A stretch of 64,000 bases of DNA from Neobacillus drentensis NBRC 102427 (GCF_001591445.1 NZ_BCUX01000015.1:1-64000); one strand, 5' to 3'; shown: positions 33,699 through 42,501, numbered from the stretch's first letter. The notes: generated from the letters alone by a model not told the origin. Numbers and translations are program-made.

Positions 33699-34703
33699 TT
33701 ATTTAGTTAGTTGATTTCGATCCTCAATCTGTGGTGGTTCTTCCATCCAGCCATTTTTGATCATAATCTTTCCCCCATCTTGAGCAAAAGTGAAAATATT
33801 TTTTGCATTAAAAGCCATTTTTGCGGGCAAGTCACTCCGTAAACTGAATCCACTTCCTAATGCATTACTTCCGAGCCCAAATGAAGTTAACAAATTGGTA
33901 TTGTACATCATCAATTTGTCAGAAAATGGCGCGACTTTTGATGCTGTTGCTTTACCAGCATGAGTAGCGGGGGGCTCAATATAACTTTGGCGTAAGAATT
34001 CACCTAGATCTATTTCAATTTTTTTGGATAATTCCATTCCTTCGGTAAGATATTTTTGAACTTCTTTATCAGCAGCAACTTGCGCGAAGCCAATCATTAA
34101 TTGCATCCCTACAAGGTTTGTTTCAATCGCATGATGGATTAGTGAAACTTCAACTGTATTCAGGGATCTTTCATCACTAAACCACTTAAACCCATCCATA
34201 TAATTTTTGTCTTGAACAAAATTTACCTGTTTTGGCATGGAAACAAAAGGTGGACGTACCAGTACACCTTTTTCCAGCAGGAATTGAGTTGCTTGGCTGT
34301 TCATTAATTGGGATTCAGTAGTCATGCCGATAAAAAGATCTTCTATATCCTTTCGGTAAGACATACCTGTGAAAAGTGCATAAAGGCTCATTTCCACTTT
34401 AGTCATCAAATATAAATACATAATATCATACAAGAAATCAAATAATTTTGGAACGCCTTTTTTTACATCGCTTTCCGTAAAACCAATCGGAATTACTGCT
34501 CCTTCTTGTTGAAAAATACTTGTAATCATCTCAATGTTTTTGGTGGCACCATTATAATGTGACAGTAACAGTTGTTTTCCTTCATGATCGGCGTGCTCTA
34601 TAAAATGTTCCAATACTCTAAGCATCATGGTTTTTTCTTGAAAAGCTATCCACAAATTAGCTAATTCTGATGATGTAATAGGCGCTTGACTTGAAGTCTT
34701 CAT
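33699..34703 (-). CDS. DUF3231 family protein
   Basis: 334-aa protein made of two similar four-helix (ferritin-like) halves. Parallel segments are ITSSELANLWIAFQEKTMMLRVLEHFIEHA in the first half and DERSLNTVEVSLIHHAIETN in the second. Repeated His/Glu residues could hold metal, but this is inference. DUF3231 proteins are widespread and multicopy in spore-forming Bacillaceae and have no firm function. ATG has AGGGGGG upstream. Monocistronic. Confidence 0.85.
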   Translation of the reverse strand: MKTSSQAPITSSELANLWIAFQEKTMMLRVLEHFIEHADHEGKQLLLSHYNGATKNIEMITSIFQQEGAVIPIGFTESDVKKGVPKLFDFLYDIMYLYLMTKVEMSLYALFTGMSYRKDIEDLFIGMTTESQLMNSQATQFLLEKGVLVRPPFVSMPKQVNFVQDKNYMDGFKWFSDERSLNTVEVSLIHHAIETNLVGMQLMIGFAQVAADKEVQKYLTEGMELSKKIEIDLGEFLRQSYIEPPATHAGKATASKVAPFSDKLMMYNTNLLTSFGLGSNALGSGFSLRSDLPAKMAFNAKNIFTFAQDGGKIMIKNGWMEEPPQIEDRNQLTK

Positions 34704-34851
34704 GCTAAACCCCCCTAGTTTTATTATTATAATGTAACCATTAGGATATTATTTTATGAAATACGAATTGGTGGATAAGTAGAGGGAGTTTTCGTTGTTT
34801 TTAGAATTTTCGTAAGGGGGGATATAGCAAATAGAATATATAGGTAAGAAA

Positions 34852-34874
34852 AAAGACCATCTAGGATGGTCTTT
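34852..34874 (-). terminator. Terminator overlapping the NlpC/P60 stop
   Basis: AAAGACCATC / GATGGTCTTT, tetraloop-like, with a T run on the minus strand. Confidence 0.8.
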
Positions 34875-35325
34875 ACACGCGTTTAGTTCCAACGTATCTT
34901 GGATGCCAATATGAATTGTTTGTGCTTGTAATCATTACTCCTTTTGATGAAGAAGCCATAATCATTTTACCATTCCCGATATACATCGCGACATGTGTCG
35001 GTCGACTTGCTTTGGTTGGAGCAAAGAACATTAAATCACCCGGTTGTATATTATTATAGATACGATATCCGTTTCCGTAGTACATTTGAGCGGCGGTACG
35101 ATTTAGCGTTCTTCCAGCTTTTGCATAGGAATGCTTAACTAGACCTGAACAATCAAAACCATTGGTTGACATTCCACCCCAACGATAAGGTACTCCTAAA
35201 TTAGACTTTGCAACCGCAACTGCCTTTGTATTATAATAAGCCGCTTCCGCTTTATCACCCATGTTAGCAAACAAAGAGCCACAAGAAACGATGATGACAA
35301 ATGCTGCAATGAATTTCTTTAGCAT
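34873..35325 (-). CDS. Secreted NlpC/P60 cell-wall endopeptidase
   Basis: 150 aa: signal peptide (cleavage near AEA-A, about residue 29) followed directly by a single NlpC/P60 domain. The catalytic triad is visible as Cys in GFDCSGLVKHSY, His in RPTHVAMYIGNG, and a following polar residue near the C terminus. It likely cuts gamma-D-Glu-diaminopimelate bonds in peptidoglycan. It lacks LysM or SH3 wall-binding repeats, so it is a minimal form. ATG follows GGAGG. Monocistronic. Confidence 0.9.
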   Translation of the reverse strand: MLKKFIAAFVIIVSCGSLFANMGDKAEAAYYNTKAVAVAKSNLGVPYRWGGMSTNGFDCSGLVKHSYAKAGRTLNRTAAQMYYGNGYRIYNNIQPGDLMFFAPTKASRPTHVAMYIGNGKMIMASSSKGVMITSTNNSYWHPRYVGTKRV

Positions 35326-35488
35326 GATTGTTACCTCCTAGTGTGATTTGATAGGTTCAATATACTAGAAAGGTGTAACAGTGACATCACATCAATATTA
35401 CAATTATATTACGATAGTTATTCTGAAATAATTTTATGCTTGTCTCCTTTAATTCATAAAGAGTGAGCTCAAAATTCAAATGAACAAT

Positions 35489-35523
35489 AAAAAGCCGTAC
35501 AGCAATTGCTGTACGACTTTATT
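35489..35523 (-). terminator. Hairpin, terminator of the SPFH-RHH operon
   Basis: AAAGCCGTACAGCA / TGCTGTACGACTTT stem with a T-rich end on the minus strand, about 55 nt past the ribbon-helix-helix gene. Confidence 0.7.
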
Positions 35524-35577
35524 AATGAGCCAAGGGACTGACCACATTTAACCTAATATTAATTCCACCTTTTTGGT

Positions 35578-35733
35578 CTATTCTTTCTTTAATCTTCCAG
35601 ACTTTTTGGCTGCCTCTTTTAAGATGACTTCGATTTGGGCATTGACGCTTCTAATTTCATCTTCAGCCCATTTTTCCAGCACTTCATATAACTTCGGGTC
35701 AATCCGAAGCGGAAATGATTTTCGTTTGCTCAT
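35578..35733 (-). CDS. Small ribbon-helix-helix (Arc-type) protein
   Basis: 51 aa, starting MSKRKSFPLRIDPKLYEVLEKWA and continuing with DEIRSVNAQIEVILKEAAKK. The pattern RKSFPLRIDPKLYE (beta strand) plus EIRSVNAQIEVIL (helix-turn-helix) is typical of Arc/MetJ-type DNA-binding dimers. It lies 13 nt after the SPFH gene on the same strand, with AAGG upstream, so it is cotranscribed. It may be a small repressor, perhaps of its own operon. Short genes like this are easily missed. Confidence 0.8.
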   Translation of the reverse strand: MSKRKSFPLRIDPKLYEVLEKWAEDEIRSVNAQIEVILKEAAKKSGRLKKE

Positions 35734-35746
35734 TTACTACACAACC

Positions 35747-36604
35747 TTAATAGATGCTTCCTGTATTGATAATCGGCTGCGTACCTTTTTCAGAGACAAT
35801 CGCAACCATTAAGTTATTGACCATCTGCGCTTTCTTCTCCTCGTCAAGTTCAACAATTTCTTGCTCTGCGAGTTGGTCAATTGCAGCTTTTACAAGCCCT
35901 ACAGCACCGTCGACAATCACCTTTCGAGCGGATAATACTGCTTGCGCTTGTTGTCTTTGCAGCATGGCAGAAGCAATTTCAGAAGAATAGGCAAGATGCA
36001 TAATTCTGGCTTCGATGACATCAACACCTGCAACATCTAGTCTTTTTTGCAAATCATACATAAGTACGTCTGCGACTTCATCGCTATTTTGACGAAGCGT
36101 TAATGGGTTATCAGGATGATCAAATGAATCATAGGCATATCTGCTCGCAATATGACGAAGACCGGTCTCACTTTGAATTTGAATGAATTTATCATAGTTT
36201 TCAACGTCGTACAATGCTTTTGCTGCATCATTCACTTTATAAACCACAACAGCTGCAATCTCAATTGGGTTGCCTTCTAGATCATTTACTTTTAGCCTTT
36301 CGCTGTTAAAGTTTGTCACTCGTAGGGAAACACTTCGTTTGAAAGTAAAGGGGATTGTGGCCCATAATCCTTGATCCCGGATTACACCGAGATAGGTACC
36401 AAAGAACGTTAATACTTTTGCTTCGTTGGGCTGAACAATCGTTAAACTTGTTGCAACAATCAATCCTATAATAATGACGAATCCACCAGTTATTTTTTCA
36501 GGGATAGTTCCAGTAGCAATTAAAAAGATTCCAAAGCCGATGCACAATAGTGCAATGATAAGTGCGGCAAACCCATTCATTTTAAATATTGATTTTTCTC
36601 TCAT
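35747..36604 (-). CDS. SPFH/Band 7 domain membrane protein
   Basis: 285 aa with two N-terminal hydrophobic segments (about residues 8-50), then an SPFH/stomatin-like domain (NEAKVLTFFGTYLGVIRDQGLWATIPF...VNDLEGNPIEIAAVVVYKV) and a coiled-coil tail rich in Ala, Gln and Glu. SPFH proteins form membrane-bound oligomers and scaffold lipid microdomains. ATG 36604 has GGAGG upstream. It is followed by the ribbon-helix-helix gene. Confidence 0.88.
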   Translation of the reverse strand: MREKSIFKMNGFAALIIALLCIGFGIFLIATGTIPEKITGGFVIIIGLIVATSLTIVQPNEAKVLTFFGTYLGVIRDQGLWATIPFTFKRSVSLRVTNFNSERLKVNDLEGNPIEIAAVVVYKVNDAAKALYDVENYDKFIQIQSETGLRHIASRYAYDSFDHPDNPLTLRQNSDEVADVLMYDLQKRLDVAGVDVIEARIMHLAYSSEIASAMLQRQQAQAVLSARKVIVDGAVGLVKAAIDQLAEQEIVELDEEKKAQMVNNLMVAIVSEKGTQPIINTGSIY

Positions 36605-36724
36605 TACATTTCCTCCAATTTAATTAGTGATATAAAAGTGATATCATAATTATATCATAGTTAGCTGTAAAAGAAGGGATCACATTAAAATATTTGGGTA
36701 AGAAAATCTGATCTGATGCATGAA

Positions 36725-36753
36725 AAAACGACATCCATGAAAGGATGTCGTTT
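36725..36753. terminator. Terminator of the Rrf2-type gene
   Basis: AAAACGACATCC / GGATGTCGTTT, 6-nt loop, T-rich on the minus strand. Confidence 0.8.
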
Positions 36754-36754
36754 C

Positions 36755-37195
36755 CTATACAGTATTCAATTTTTCTTTTTTAGAAATATCCTTTACTACA
36801 TCCGCAATGGTTACATTTCCAAGCGCTTTCTCCATTGCTGTCTCAGCACTTGAAAACAGAGGACCAATCGTATCTTGAATATTTCTGCCAACAGGGCACT
36901 CAGGATTAGGATTTTCATGGATGCTAAACAATTCTTTCTCCTGAACAACATTAACGGCTTTATATACATCCAACAAGGTAATCATCGATAGATCCTTTGC
37001 TAGGTCAGCCCCTGCAATTCCAGGGCGTACATTTATTAACCCTGATTTTTTTAACATGCCCATTATTTTTCTTATGACAGCTGGATTTGTATTTACACTT
37101 CCCGCAATAAACTCGGAGGAGTTTACCCCGCCTTTATTTACCTCAAGGAGTGTTAATATATGAACCCCAACCGCAAAACGGCTGCTGATCGACAT
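36755..37195 (-). CDS. Rrf2-family transcriptional regulator (YwnA-like)
   Basis: 146-aa winged-helix regulator. Helix-turn-helix in SSEFIAGSVNTNPAVIRKIMGMLKKSGLI (about residues 26-54). A single cysteine in NPNPECPVG replaces the three-Cys Fe-S cluster of IscR/NsrR, which suits a thiol or ligand sensor rather than a cluster protein. It resembles YwnA of B. subtilis, whose neighbour YwnB is an NAD(P)-binding reductase. Here it is divergent from qorB with a perfect palindrome between them. Likely a repressor of itself and qorB. Confidence 0.85.
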   Translation of the reverse strand: MSISSRFAVGVHILTLLEVNKGGVNSSEFIAGSVNTNPAVIRKIMGMLKKSGLINVRPGIAGADLAKDLSMITLLDVYKAVNVVQEKELFSIHENPNPECPVGRNIQDTIGPLFSSAETAMEKALGNVTIADVVKDISKKEKLNTV

Positions 37196-37250
37196 CTTTC
37201 TTCACCTTCCTAATGATCTATATATTCTAATATCACCAGAATATTGAAAT

Positions 37251-37267
37251 GTAATCAATTTGATTAC
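37251..37267. promoter_or_regulatory. Palindromic operator candidate, Rrf2/qorB intergenic
   Basis: GTAATCAATTTGATTAC is a perfect 17-bp palindrome with one central base. Related half sites (GATTAC, GTAAT, GGTTAC) recur at 37346-37370 just after the qorB -10 box. Confidence 0.6.
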
Positions 37268-37316
37268 AAGTGTATTATACCAAATTTGCGAACAAAATAT
37301 ATAGAGCGATTTTTAG

Positions 37317-37345
37317 TTGACAAACGACCGACATGTTATTATGAT
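37317..37345 (+). promoter_or_regulatory. Sigma-A promoter of qorB
   Basis: TTGACA, 17-bp spacer, TATGAT. Repressor half sites follow immediately, as expected for a repressed gene. Confidence 0.7.
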
Positions 37346-37405
37346 GATTACAGGTAATTAAGTCGGTTACAGGGACCATCCCTGTGGCACAAGGAGGAAA
37401 AATAA

Positions 37406-38278
37406 ATGAAAATTTTAGTAACAGGTGCAACTGGTAAATTAGGATCAAAAGTGGTGGATAGTTTATTAAAGACTGTCCCAGCGAATCAATTGGCTGTCAG
37501 TGTCCGTAATCCCGAAAAAGCAGGGGGATTAGTATCTCGCGGGGTAGAGGTTCGCCAAGGTGATTTTGATCAGCCGCAAAACTTAGATACGACTTTCGCT
37601 GGAATTGATCGTCTATTAATTATTTCTGCTGATGGTGACAATGAAACAAGGATCCGTCAGCATACAGATGCAGTCGCAGCAGCTGAACGGGCGGGAGTGA
37701 AATTTATTGCCTATACAAGTTTGGCAAATGCAACAGAAAGCAAAAATTTAATGGCGCCGCCCCATGTTGCGACAGAAGCAGCAATAATTAAAACAGGAAT
37801 TCCATATACTTTCTTGCGTAACAATTGGTATTTGGAAAACGAAATTGGAAGCATTCAAGGTGCGTTAGCAGGTGCTCCGTGGGTAACATCAGCAGGAACA
37901 GGTAAAGTGGGCTGGGCACTACAACAAGATTATGCAGATGCCGCAGCAGCTGTGCTTACAGGAAACGGTCACGAAAATAAGGTATATGAACTTTCTGCTC
38001 CTCTATTAACTCAAGAAGAATTAGCAGCTGCTCTTGGCGCTGTATTGGGTAAAGAAATACCTGTACAGCAAGTATCTGACGAGACGTATGCCGAAATCAT
38101 GAAAGGGTTAGGTTTACCGGATTTTGTCATTCCAATTGTAGTTGGAATTCAAGAGAGTATTCGAAATGGCTCACTTGCAGTGGAAAGTAATGACTTTGAG
38201 AAGGTTCTCGGACGTCCGGTTACGCCAATCAGTGAGGCATTAACTCAAATTGTGAACGAAATATCTCAAACAAAGTAA
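37406..38278 (+). CDS. qorB: NAD(P)H-binding quinone reductase QorB-like (NmrA family)
   Basis: 290-aa atypical short-chain dehydrogenase. The N-terminal Rossmann motif is VTGATGKLGSKVVDSLL. The following VPANQLAVSVRNPEKA, FIAYTSLANA and FLRNNWYLENEIGSI closely parallel E. coli QorB (YtfG), an NADPH quinone oxidoreductase. It lacks the YxxxK motif of classic SDRs, as expected for this group. ATG follows AGGAGG. It is divergent from an Rrf2-type repressor; E. coli qorB is likewise divergent from a thiol-sensing regulator (YtfH/QorR), though of another family. Confidence 0.88.
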   Translation: MKILVTGATGKLGSKVVDSLLKTVPANQLAVSVRNPEKAGGLVSRGVEVRQGDFDQPQNLDTTFAGIDRLLIISADGDNETRIRQHTDAVAAAERAGVKFIAYTSLANATESKNLMAPPHVATEAAIIKTGIPYTFLRNNWYLENEIGSIQGALAGAPWVTSAGTGKVGWALQQDYADAAAAVLTGNGHENKVYELSAPLLTQEELAAALGAVLGKEIPVQQVSDETYAEIMKGLGLPDFVIPIVVGIQESIRNGSLAVESNDFEKVLGRPVTPISEALTQIVNEISQTK

Positions 38279-38294
38279 GCTAAATTCCATGAAG

Positions 38295-38334
38295 ACCCGA
38301 CCTTCCTGAGTGAATCAGAGGTCGGGTTTTTTTT
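38295..38334 (+). terminator. Terminator of qorB
   Basis: ACCCGACCT / AGGTCGGGT with a run of eight T. Confidence 0.9.
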
Positions 38335-38440
38335 GAACCGAAAGGAATAATTCAAACCAACCCAAAATAATTATATAAAAAACAAGAGTAAGTTCGTCCA
38401 TTAAGTATCCCTGTAGAGCTTCTAGGAGGGAGCCAATTCT

Positions 38441-38626
38441 TTGAATCGAAATCGGAATAAAAATGTACAGCTAACCATTTTTTTGCTGTTTTGCTTACTG
38501 ATCATTCTTATTATTCATGCCCTTCTTAATATTCGAATATATTTTGTATATAGTACGGGTCTGGGTCCTATTTTTTTAATAGGATTGATTATTTTCTTAA
38601 TGGTTTTACTCTTTTTCAAAGGGTAA
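38441..38626 (+). CDS. Small two-TM membrane protein, unknown
   Basis: 61 aa from TTG 38441 with AGGAGGG about 10 nt upstream. A basic N terminus (NRNRNKN) precedes two hydrophobic helices (about residues 11-31 and 38-60). No family recognised. It lies alone between qorB and helD. Confidence 0.6.
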   Translation: MNRNRNKNVQLTIFLLFCLLIILIIHALLNIRIYFVYSTGLGPIFLIGLIIFLMVLLFFKG

Positions 38627-38697
38627 AACCATTAACTAAAAGTAGGTTGATTAAACATCTATCAAATGGTAAAATATAACTCCAATCTTAAGTATAG

Positions 38698-38725
38698 CAT
38701 CTACTAAAAAGGGTAGATGTTTCTT
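38698..38725 (+). terminator. Weak terminator
   Basis: CATCTAC / GTAGATG stem with an 8-nt loop and T-rich tail. Confidence 0.55.
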
Positions 38726-38779
38726 TTTGTGCTGTTCCACCCTTATAAAACCCATATGGAGAGGTGACGGATTAAGACT

Positions 38780-41089
38780 ATGAGCTCGAAAAAACAAAAA
38801 ACAATTCGTGACCATAAAGATTATCAATCAGAAGTGGAGCGCCTAGAGTTTACTAAGGAATATATTAAAAGTGTTTTGGAAATGTCGAAGGGAAATAAAG
38901 AACAGTTCGTTGAGAATTTAAAAGAGGCCTTTGCTGATTTGGACACATCAGACAGTAGTTTAAGTTACATGAACCTACTGACGAATGCTCAGTATTTAGA
39001 ATTGGCCGTGAGTGAATTGGAACGGCTATCAAGCGTCATCGGCAAACCTTACTTTTCAAGAATCAATTTTACAAGCAGTGGTGACACCATCGAAGAGATT
39101 TTATATATTGGCAAAGCTTCACTATTTGACCGTGTCAATCAGATACCGATTATAGTCGATTGGCGGTCACCAATTGCCAATGTTTACTATGATGGACGGC
39201 TTGGGAATGTCACTTATGACGCTTACGGGGAAACGCAAAGTGGTTATTTATCGCTAAAGCGACAGTACGATATCGAGAAAGGATTATTAAAAGATATTAG
39301 AGATATCGACTTAACCACACATGATGAGTTATTGCAGAAATCCTTAGCAGGAAAAGCAGACAATCGCTTAACTGAAATTGTCGCGACCATCCAAAATGAG
39401 CAAAATGAAGTTATTCGAGCTTCACTTAAACACCCCATTATTGTCCAAGGAGCGGCCGGCAGTGGAAAAACAACCATTGCACTCCATCGAATTTCCTACT
39501 TTCTTTACTCATCTGGATATCGATTTCCTCCAGAAAAATTGATGATTCTCGCACCTAATAAATTATTTATCGATTATATTTCCGCCGTTCTGCCAGATTT
39601 AGGAGTAAATAAGATAAAGCAAACGACCTATATTGAATTTATGAGAAATTGTTTAGGCAAGAAATTAACATTAATATCGCCTAATTCAAAATTAATGGCT
39701 CTTATAAACGGAAATGAAAAATCAAAAATGATCCAATGGGTTTCCAGTTATAAAGGGTCGCTAGATTTTAAAGAGTTAATCGACCACTATTTAAAAGAAA
39801 TTGAGTATAATTTGGCACCTTCCGAGGACTTTATGATTGAAAAATCACGCCTGATGAGAGGCGCGAAACTAAAAAAACTATTTATAAATGAATTTCAATA
39901 CTTACCTATCTATAAGAGACTGGATAAAATTAAAAATTTATTAGCCAATGATTTAAGATTAAAAAAATCGCTGATTCTTTCTAAACTTAATAGCAAATAT
40001 GACGATGCTTTAGAAAAGCTCCTTTTTAGCAGCAGGCCGGAGTCTGAAAAAAGAAAGGAAAAAGTAGTCAATTTCATGGATTCAAAAGAAAAGAGAATCA
40101 GTTCGGTGGAGAAAGAGTCCAAGGTCGCGATAAAAAATTATATGGCTGCTTTTGTTAAAAAAGATATCTTTACGCTTTATAAGGAACTTATGGCATCGCC
40201 TGAACTGTTGCAAAAATATTCGCGTACACTTTCCGAGGCAGACTGCACGAGGTTAAGTAACTATTGTCAAAGGATCTTTGCTAAAAAGGCGCTCGAGCTC
40301 GAAGATTTAGCACCATTATTTTATATGAAGGCAAAGCTAGAAGGGCTCGAAGAACCCTATAAAATGAAAAGTATTTTTATTGATGAGGCCCAGGACTATA
40401 GTTATTTCCAATTTGCCGCATTAAAAGAAGGTTTTGAAACAGATTTGTTTACGATCGTCGGTGACCTAGCCCAAGGGATTCATTCTTATCGAGGGTTGAA
40501 TAGTTGGGAACCGCTAAAAAACGATATTTTCCCTAATGCAAACTATCAAACGTTACAAAAGAGTTATCGAACGACAGTCGAGATTATGCACTTAGCAAAC
40601 GATATTCTTTCCATCATGGATAAAGACTTGCCAAAAGTAGAACCCGTCATTCGCCATGGGGACAAACCCCGGTTAACCAAAATAGACCCTGCCAATTTAG
40701 AACAAATAAGAGCAATCCTTGAACATGATATTCAGTTACTCAAAAAGGAAGAGCTAAACTCGATTGCGATTATTGGAAGAACCGACAAAGAGTGCACACG
40801 AATACATAAAATGCTTGAAAATAGCAAACTTCCAATTCAGCTCCTAGAAGAAAAACAAGATATGAAAAAGGGCAGCATAGTGATCTTACCTTCGTACCTT
40901 TCAAAAGGATTAGAATTTGATGCCGTACTGATTATTACCTTAGAAGAGTCATACAGAGAGGAAGAATTAGACATCAAATTGTTGTATGTAGCCATGACAA
41001 GACCGATGCATCGGTTGTATTTATATGCGAGTGCGCCGTCAGAATTACTATTAAATAAAGTTAAATCCATCCATTTCGATAAAATGTGA
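38780..41089 (+). CDS. helD: HelD, UvrD-like RNA polymerase-associated ATPase
   Basis: 769 aa. The N terminus is a charged coiled coil (residues about 10-90), which in HelD enters the polymerase secondary channel. A UvrD-like superfamily 1 ATPase follows, with Walker A GAAGSGKTT (about residue 225), the large HelD-specific insert, motif II FIDEAQDYS, motif III IVGDLAQGIHSYRG and the C-terminal helicase half with SKGLEFDAVLI and YVAMTRPMHRLYL. HelD releases stalled RNA polymerase from nucleic acid using ATP. GAGGTG lies 13 nt before ATG, which is rather far. A strong terminator built of the dispersed repeat follows. Confidence 0.9.
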   Translation: MSSKKQKTIRDHKDYQSEVERLEFTKEYIKSVLEMSKGNKEQFVENLKEAFADLDTSDSSLSYMNLLTNAQYLELAVSELERLSSVIGKPYFSRINFTSSGDTIEEILYIGKASLFDRVNQIPIIVDWRSPIANVYYDGRLGNVTYDAYGETQSGYLSLKRQYDIEKGLLKDIRDIDLTTHDELLQKSLAGKADNRLTEIVATIQNEQNEVIRASLKHPIIVQGAAGSGKTTIALHRISYFLYSSGYRFPPEKLMILAPNKLFIDYISAVLPDLGVNKIKQTTYIEFMRNCLGKKLTLISPNSKLMALINGNEKSKMIQWVSSYKGSLDFKELIDHYLKEIEYNLAPSEDFMIEKSRLMRGAKLKKLFINEFQYLPIYKRLDKIKNLLANDLRLKKSLILSKLNSKYDDALEKLLFSSRPESEKRKEKVVNFMDSKEKRISSVEKESKVAIKNYMAAFVKKDIFTLYKELMASPELLQKYSRTLSEADCTRLSNYCQRIFAKKALELEDLAPLFYMKAKLEGLEEPYKMKSIFIDEAQDYSYFQFAALKEGFETDLFTIVGDLAQGIHSYRGLNSWEPLKNDIFPNANYQTLQKSYRTTVEIMHLANDILSIMDKDLPKVEPVIRHGDKPRLTKIDPANLEQIRAILEHDIQLLKKEELNSIAIIGRTDKECTRIHKMLENSKLPIQLLEEKQDMKKGSIVILPSYLSKGLEFDAVLIITLEESYREEELDIKLLYVAMTRPMHRLYLYASAPSELLLNKVKSIHFDKM

Positions 41090-41092
41090 AAA

Positions 41093-41136
41093 AAAAAGGT
41101 GTCAGGCACCTATTGAAGGGTGCCTGACACCTTTTT
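41093..41136 (+). repeat. GGTGTCAGGCACC inverted pair acting as terminator
   Basis: GGTGTCAGGCACC (41098-41110) and its complement (41119-41131) with an 8-nt loop, flanked by A and T runs. It is the most intact copy of a dispersed family in this window and also the helD terminator. Confidence 0.9.
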
Positions 41137-41219
41137 GATGGTATAATAAGGAAAAATGGATGCGCCATAATGAGGTAAGGTCATTCATATATCTTAAAAT
41201 GTTTAATAGGAGTGATTGT

Positions 41220-41540
41220 ATGCTAGTAGTAACTACAGAAAATATCCCAGGTTACAAGGTGGTTGAAGTTAAAGGACCTGTTTTTGGTTTAATCGTTAGA
41301 AGCCGCGGTTTGGGTGCGGATATTATGGCAAGCTTAAAAGGGTTGGTAGGCGGAGAAATTAAACAATATACTGTGATGCTAGAGGATTCGAGAAAAGAAG
41401 CCATGGACCGGATGATCAAGAATGCCAATGCGATGGGAGCCAATGCAATAGTCATGACTCGGTTCGACTCAGGAGAAGCTGGAAAAAATATGACTGAAAT
41501 CTTTGCATACGGTACGGCAGTAGTAGTCGAGAAAATGTAA
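41220..41540 (+). CDS. YbjQ/UPF0145 family protein
   Basis: 106 aa, the usual family size. The pattern TTENIPGYKVVEVKGPVFGLIVRSRGLGADIMASLKGLVGGEIKQYT is diagnostic for the YbjQ heavy-metal-binding-domain family, thought to form pentamers. Function not established. ATG 41220 has AGGAG 7-8 nt upstream; the longer frame to 41160 lacks a ribosome binding site. Its stop overlaps the next start (TAATG), so the two are coupled. Confidence 0.9.
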   Translation: MLVVTTENIPGYKVVEVKGPVFGLIVRSRGLGADIMASLKGLVGGEIKQYTVMLEDSRKEAMDRMIKNANAMGANAIVMTRFDSGEAGKNMTEIFAYGTAVVVEKM

Positions 41541-41776
41541 TGAACGGACTTTGGATAATTATCACCTATTACGGCTTGCAAGTCATCGCTGTTATTGTGT
41601 TTATTTTATTAGGAGTGTTTATTTATGACAAACGATTCAAAGGTCGGCAGGGTGAAAAAGTGCCCGCAGGATTTGAAAAAACAGATGAAATAAACATTGA
41701 CCCAATCACCAATGAGAAAACAAGGGTGTACTATAACCCGCTCACTGGAGAGCGTTTTTATAAAAAGGAAAAATGA
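41540..41776 (+). CDS. Small single-TM protein coupled to the YbjQ gene
   Basis: 78 aa: an N-terminal TM helix (LQVIAVIVFILLGVFIYDKRF) and a hydrophilic tail ending in YYNPLTGERFYKKEK. Its ATG overlaps the stop of the YbjQ-family gene, implying translational coupling and a joint function, perhaps anchoring. No known family recognised. Confidence 0.7.
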   Translation: MNGLWIIITYYGLQVIAVIVFILLGVFIYDKRFKGRQGEKVPAGFEKTDEINIDPITNEKTRVYYNPLTGERFYKKEK

Positions 41777-41790
41777 TTAACTAAAAATGT

Positions 41791-41832
41791 AAAAAGTGAC
41801 TCAAATTATCAATTAATTTGTAGTCATTTTTT
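41791..41832 (+). terminator. Terminator of the YbjQ operon
   Basis: AAAAAGTGACT...AGTCATTTTTTTT with AAATTA/TAATTT interior pairing. Confidence 0.75.
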
Positions 41833-41862
41833 TTAGCAATAATAGGGCTTGGAGGGATTTAG

Positions 41863-41903
41863 AAGCTGGCGAACAGTAACAGTCACTGTTCGCCAGCTTT
41901 TTA
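41863..41903. terminator. Stand-alone perfect hairpin
   Basis: AAGCTGGCGAACAGT and its exact complement with a 7-nt loop, followed by TTTTT. No gene lies between this and the preceding terminator, so it may be a remnant of a lost gene or a second fail-safe terminator. Confidence 0.7.
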
Positions 41904-42015
41904 GGAAAAATCTTCATATTTAACACAAAATTGTCAATATCTTCAATCCGCGATTAAAATGCCAGACGTATAATAAAAGTAGGAAGGAAAGTTTAATAAT
42001 GGGGAGATGAGAATA

Positions 42016-42453
42016 ATGTTAACAAATTATTCGCGAATTGTTGTTGCATATGACCATTCTGACTTAAGCAAAAAAGCCTTGAAAATGGCAATGAATATGG
42101 CAAAAGAGGATCAACAAATTCAATTGTTTGTCGTAATGGTCATGCAACCAGAAAAGCCCATTCCATACGCCTCCGGTTATGGAGTTGTTGCAATTCTTGA
42201 GTCGCAGCTTGAGAAAGCTAATGCCGTGCGTAGTGAAATTGAACAAGAATTAAAGTCACTTCCAAATAAAACAAAAGCACTTTTATTACAAGGGAATCCA
42301 GGACTCATGATTGTCGACTATGTGAAGCAAAATGATGCAGACCTTGTTGTCATGGGAAGCAGAGGATTAAGTGGACTGAAGGAACTTTTCTTGGGAAGTG
42401 TCAGCCATTATGTTGTCCAAAAGGCGCATTGCCCAGTTTTAATTGTAAAATAA
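42016..42453 (+). CDS. Universal stress protein (UspA family)
   Basis: 145 aa. The N-terminal strand RIVVAYDHSDLSKKALKMA and the C-terminal nucleotide-binding motif GSRGLSGLKELFLGSVSHYVVQKAHCPVLIVK (G-2x-G-9x-GS form) show an ATP-binding Usp. Induced by starvation or stress in relatives. ATG 42016 has GGGGAG about 10 nt upstream; ATG 42007 sits too close to it. Monocistronic. Confidence 0.9.
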   Translation: MLTNYSRIVVAYDHSDLSKKALKMAMNMAKEDQQIQLFVVMVMQPEKPIPYASGYGVVAILESQLEKANAVRSEIEQELKSLPNKTKALLLQGNPGLMIVDYVKQNDADLVVMGSRGLSGLKELFLGSVSHYVVQKAHCPVLIVK

Positions 42454-42501
42454 GAAACTATAAAATGCTTTTCAGGATTAGTTTTTATTGATTAATAGAG
42501 A

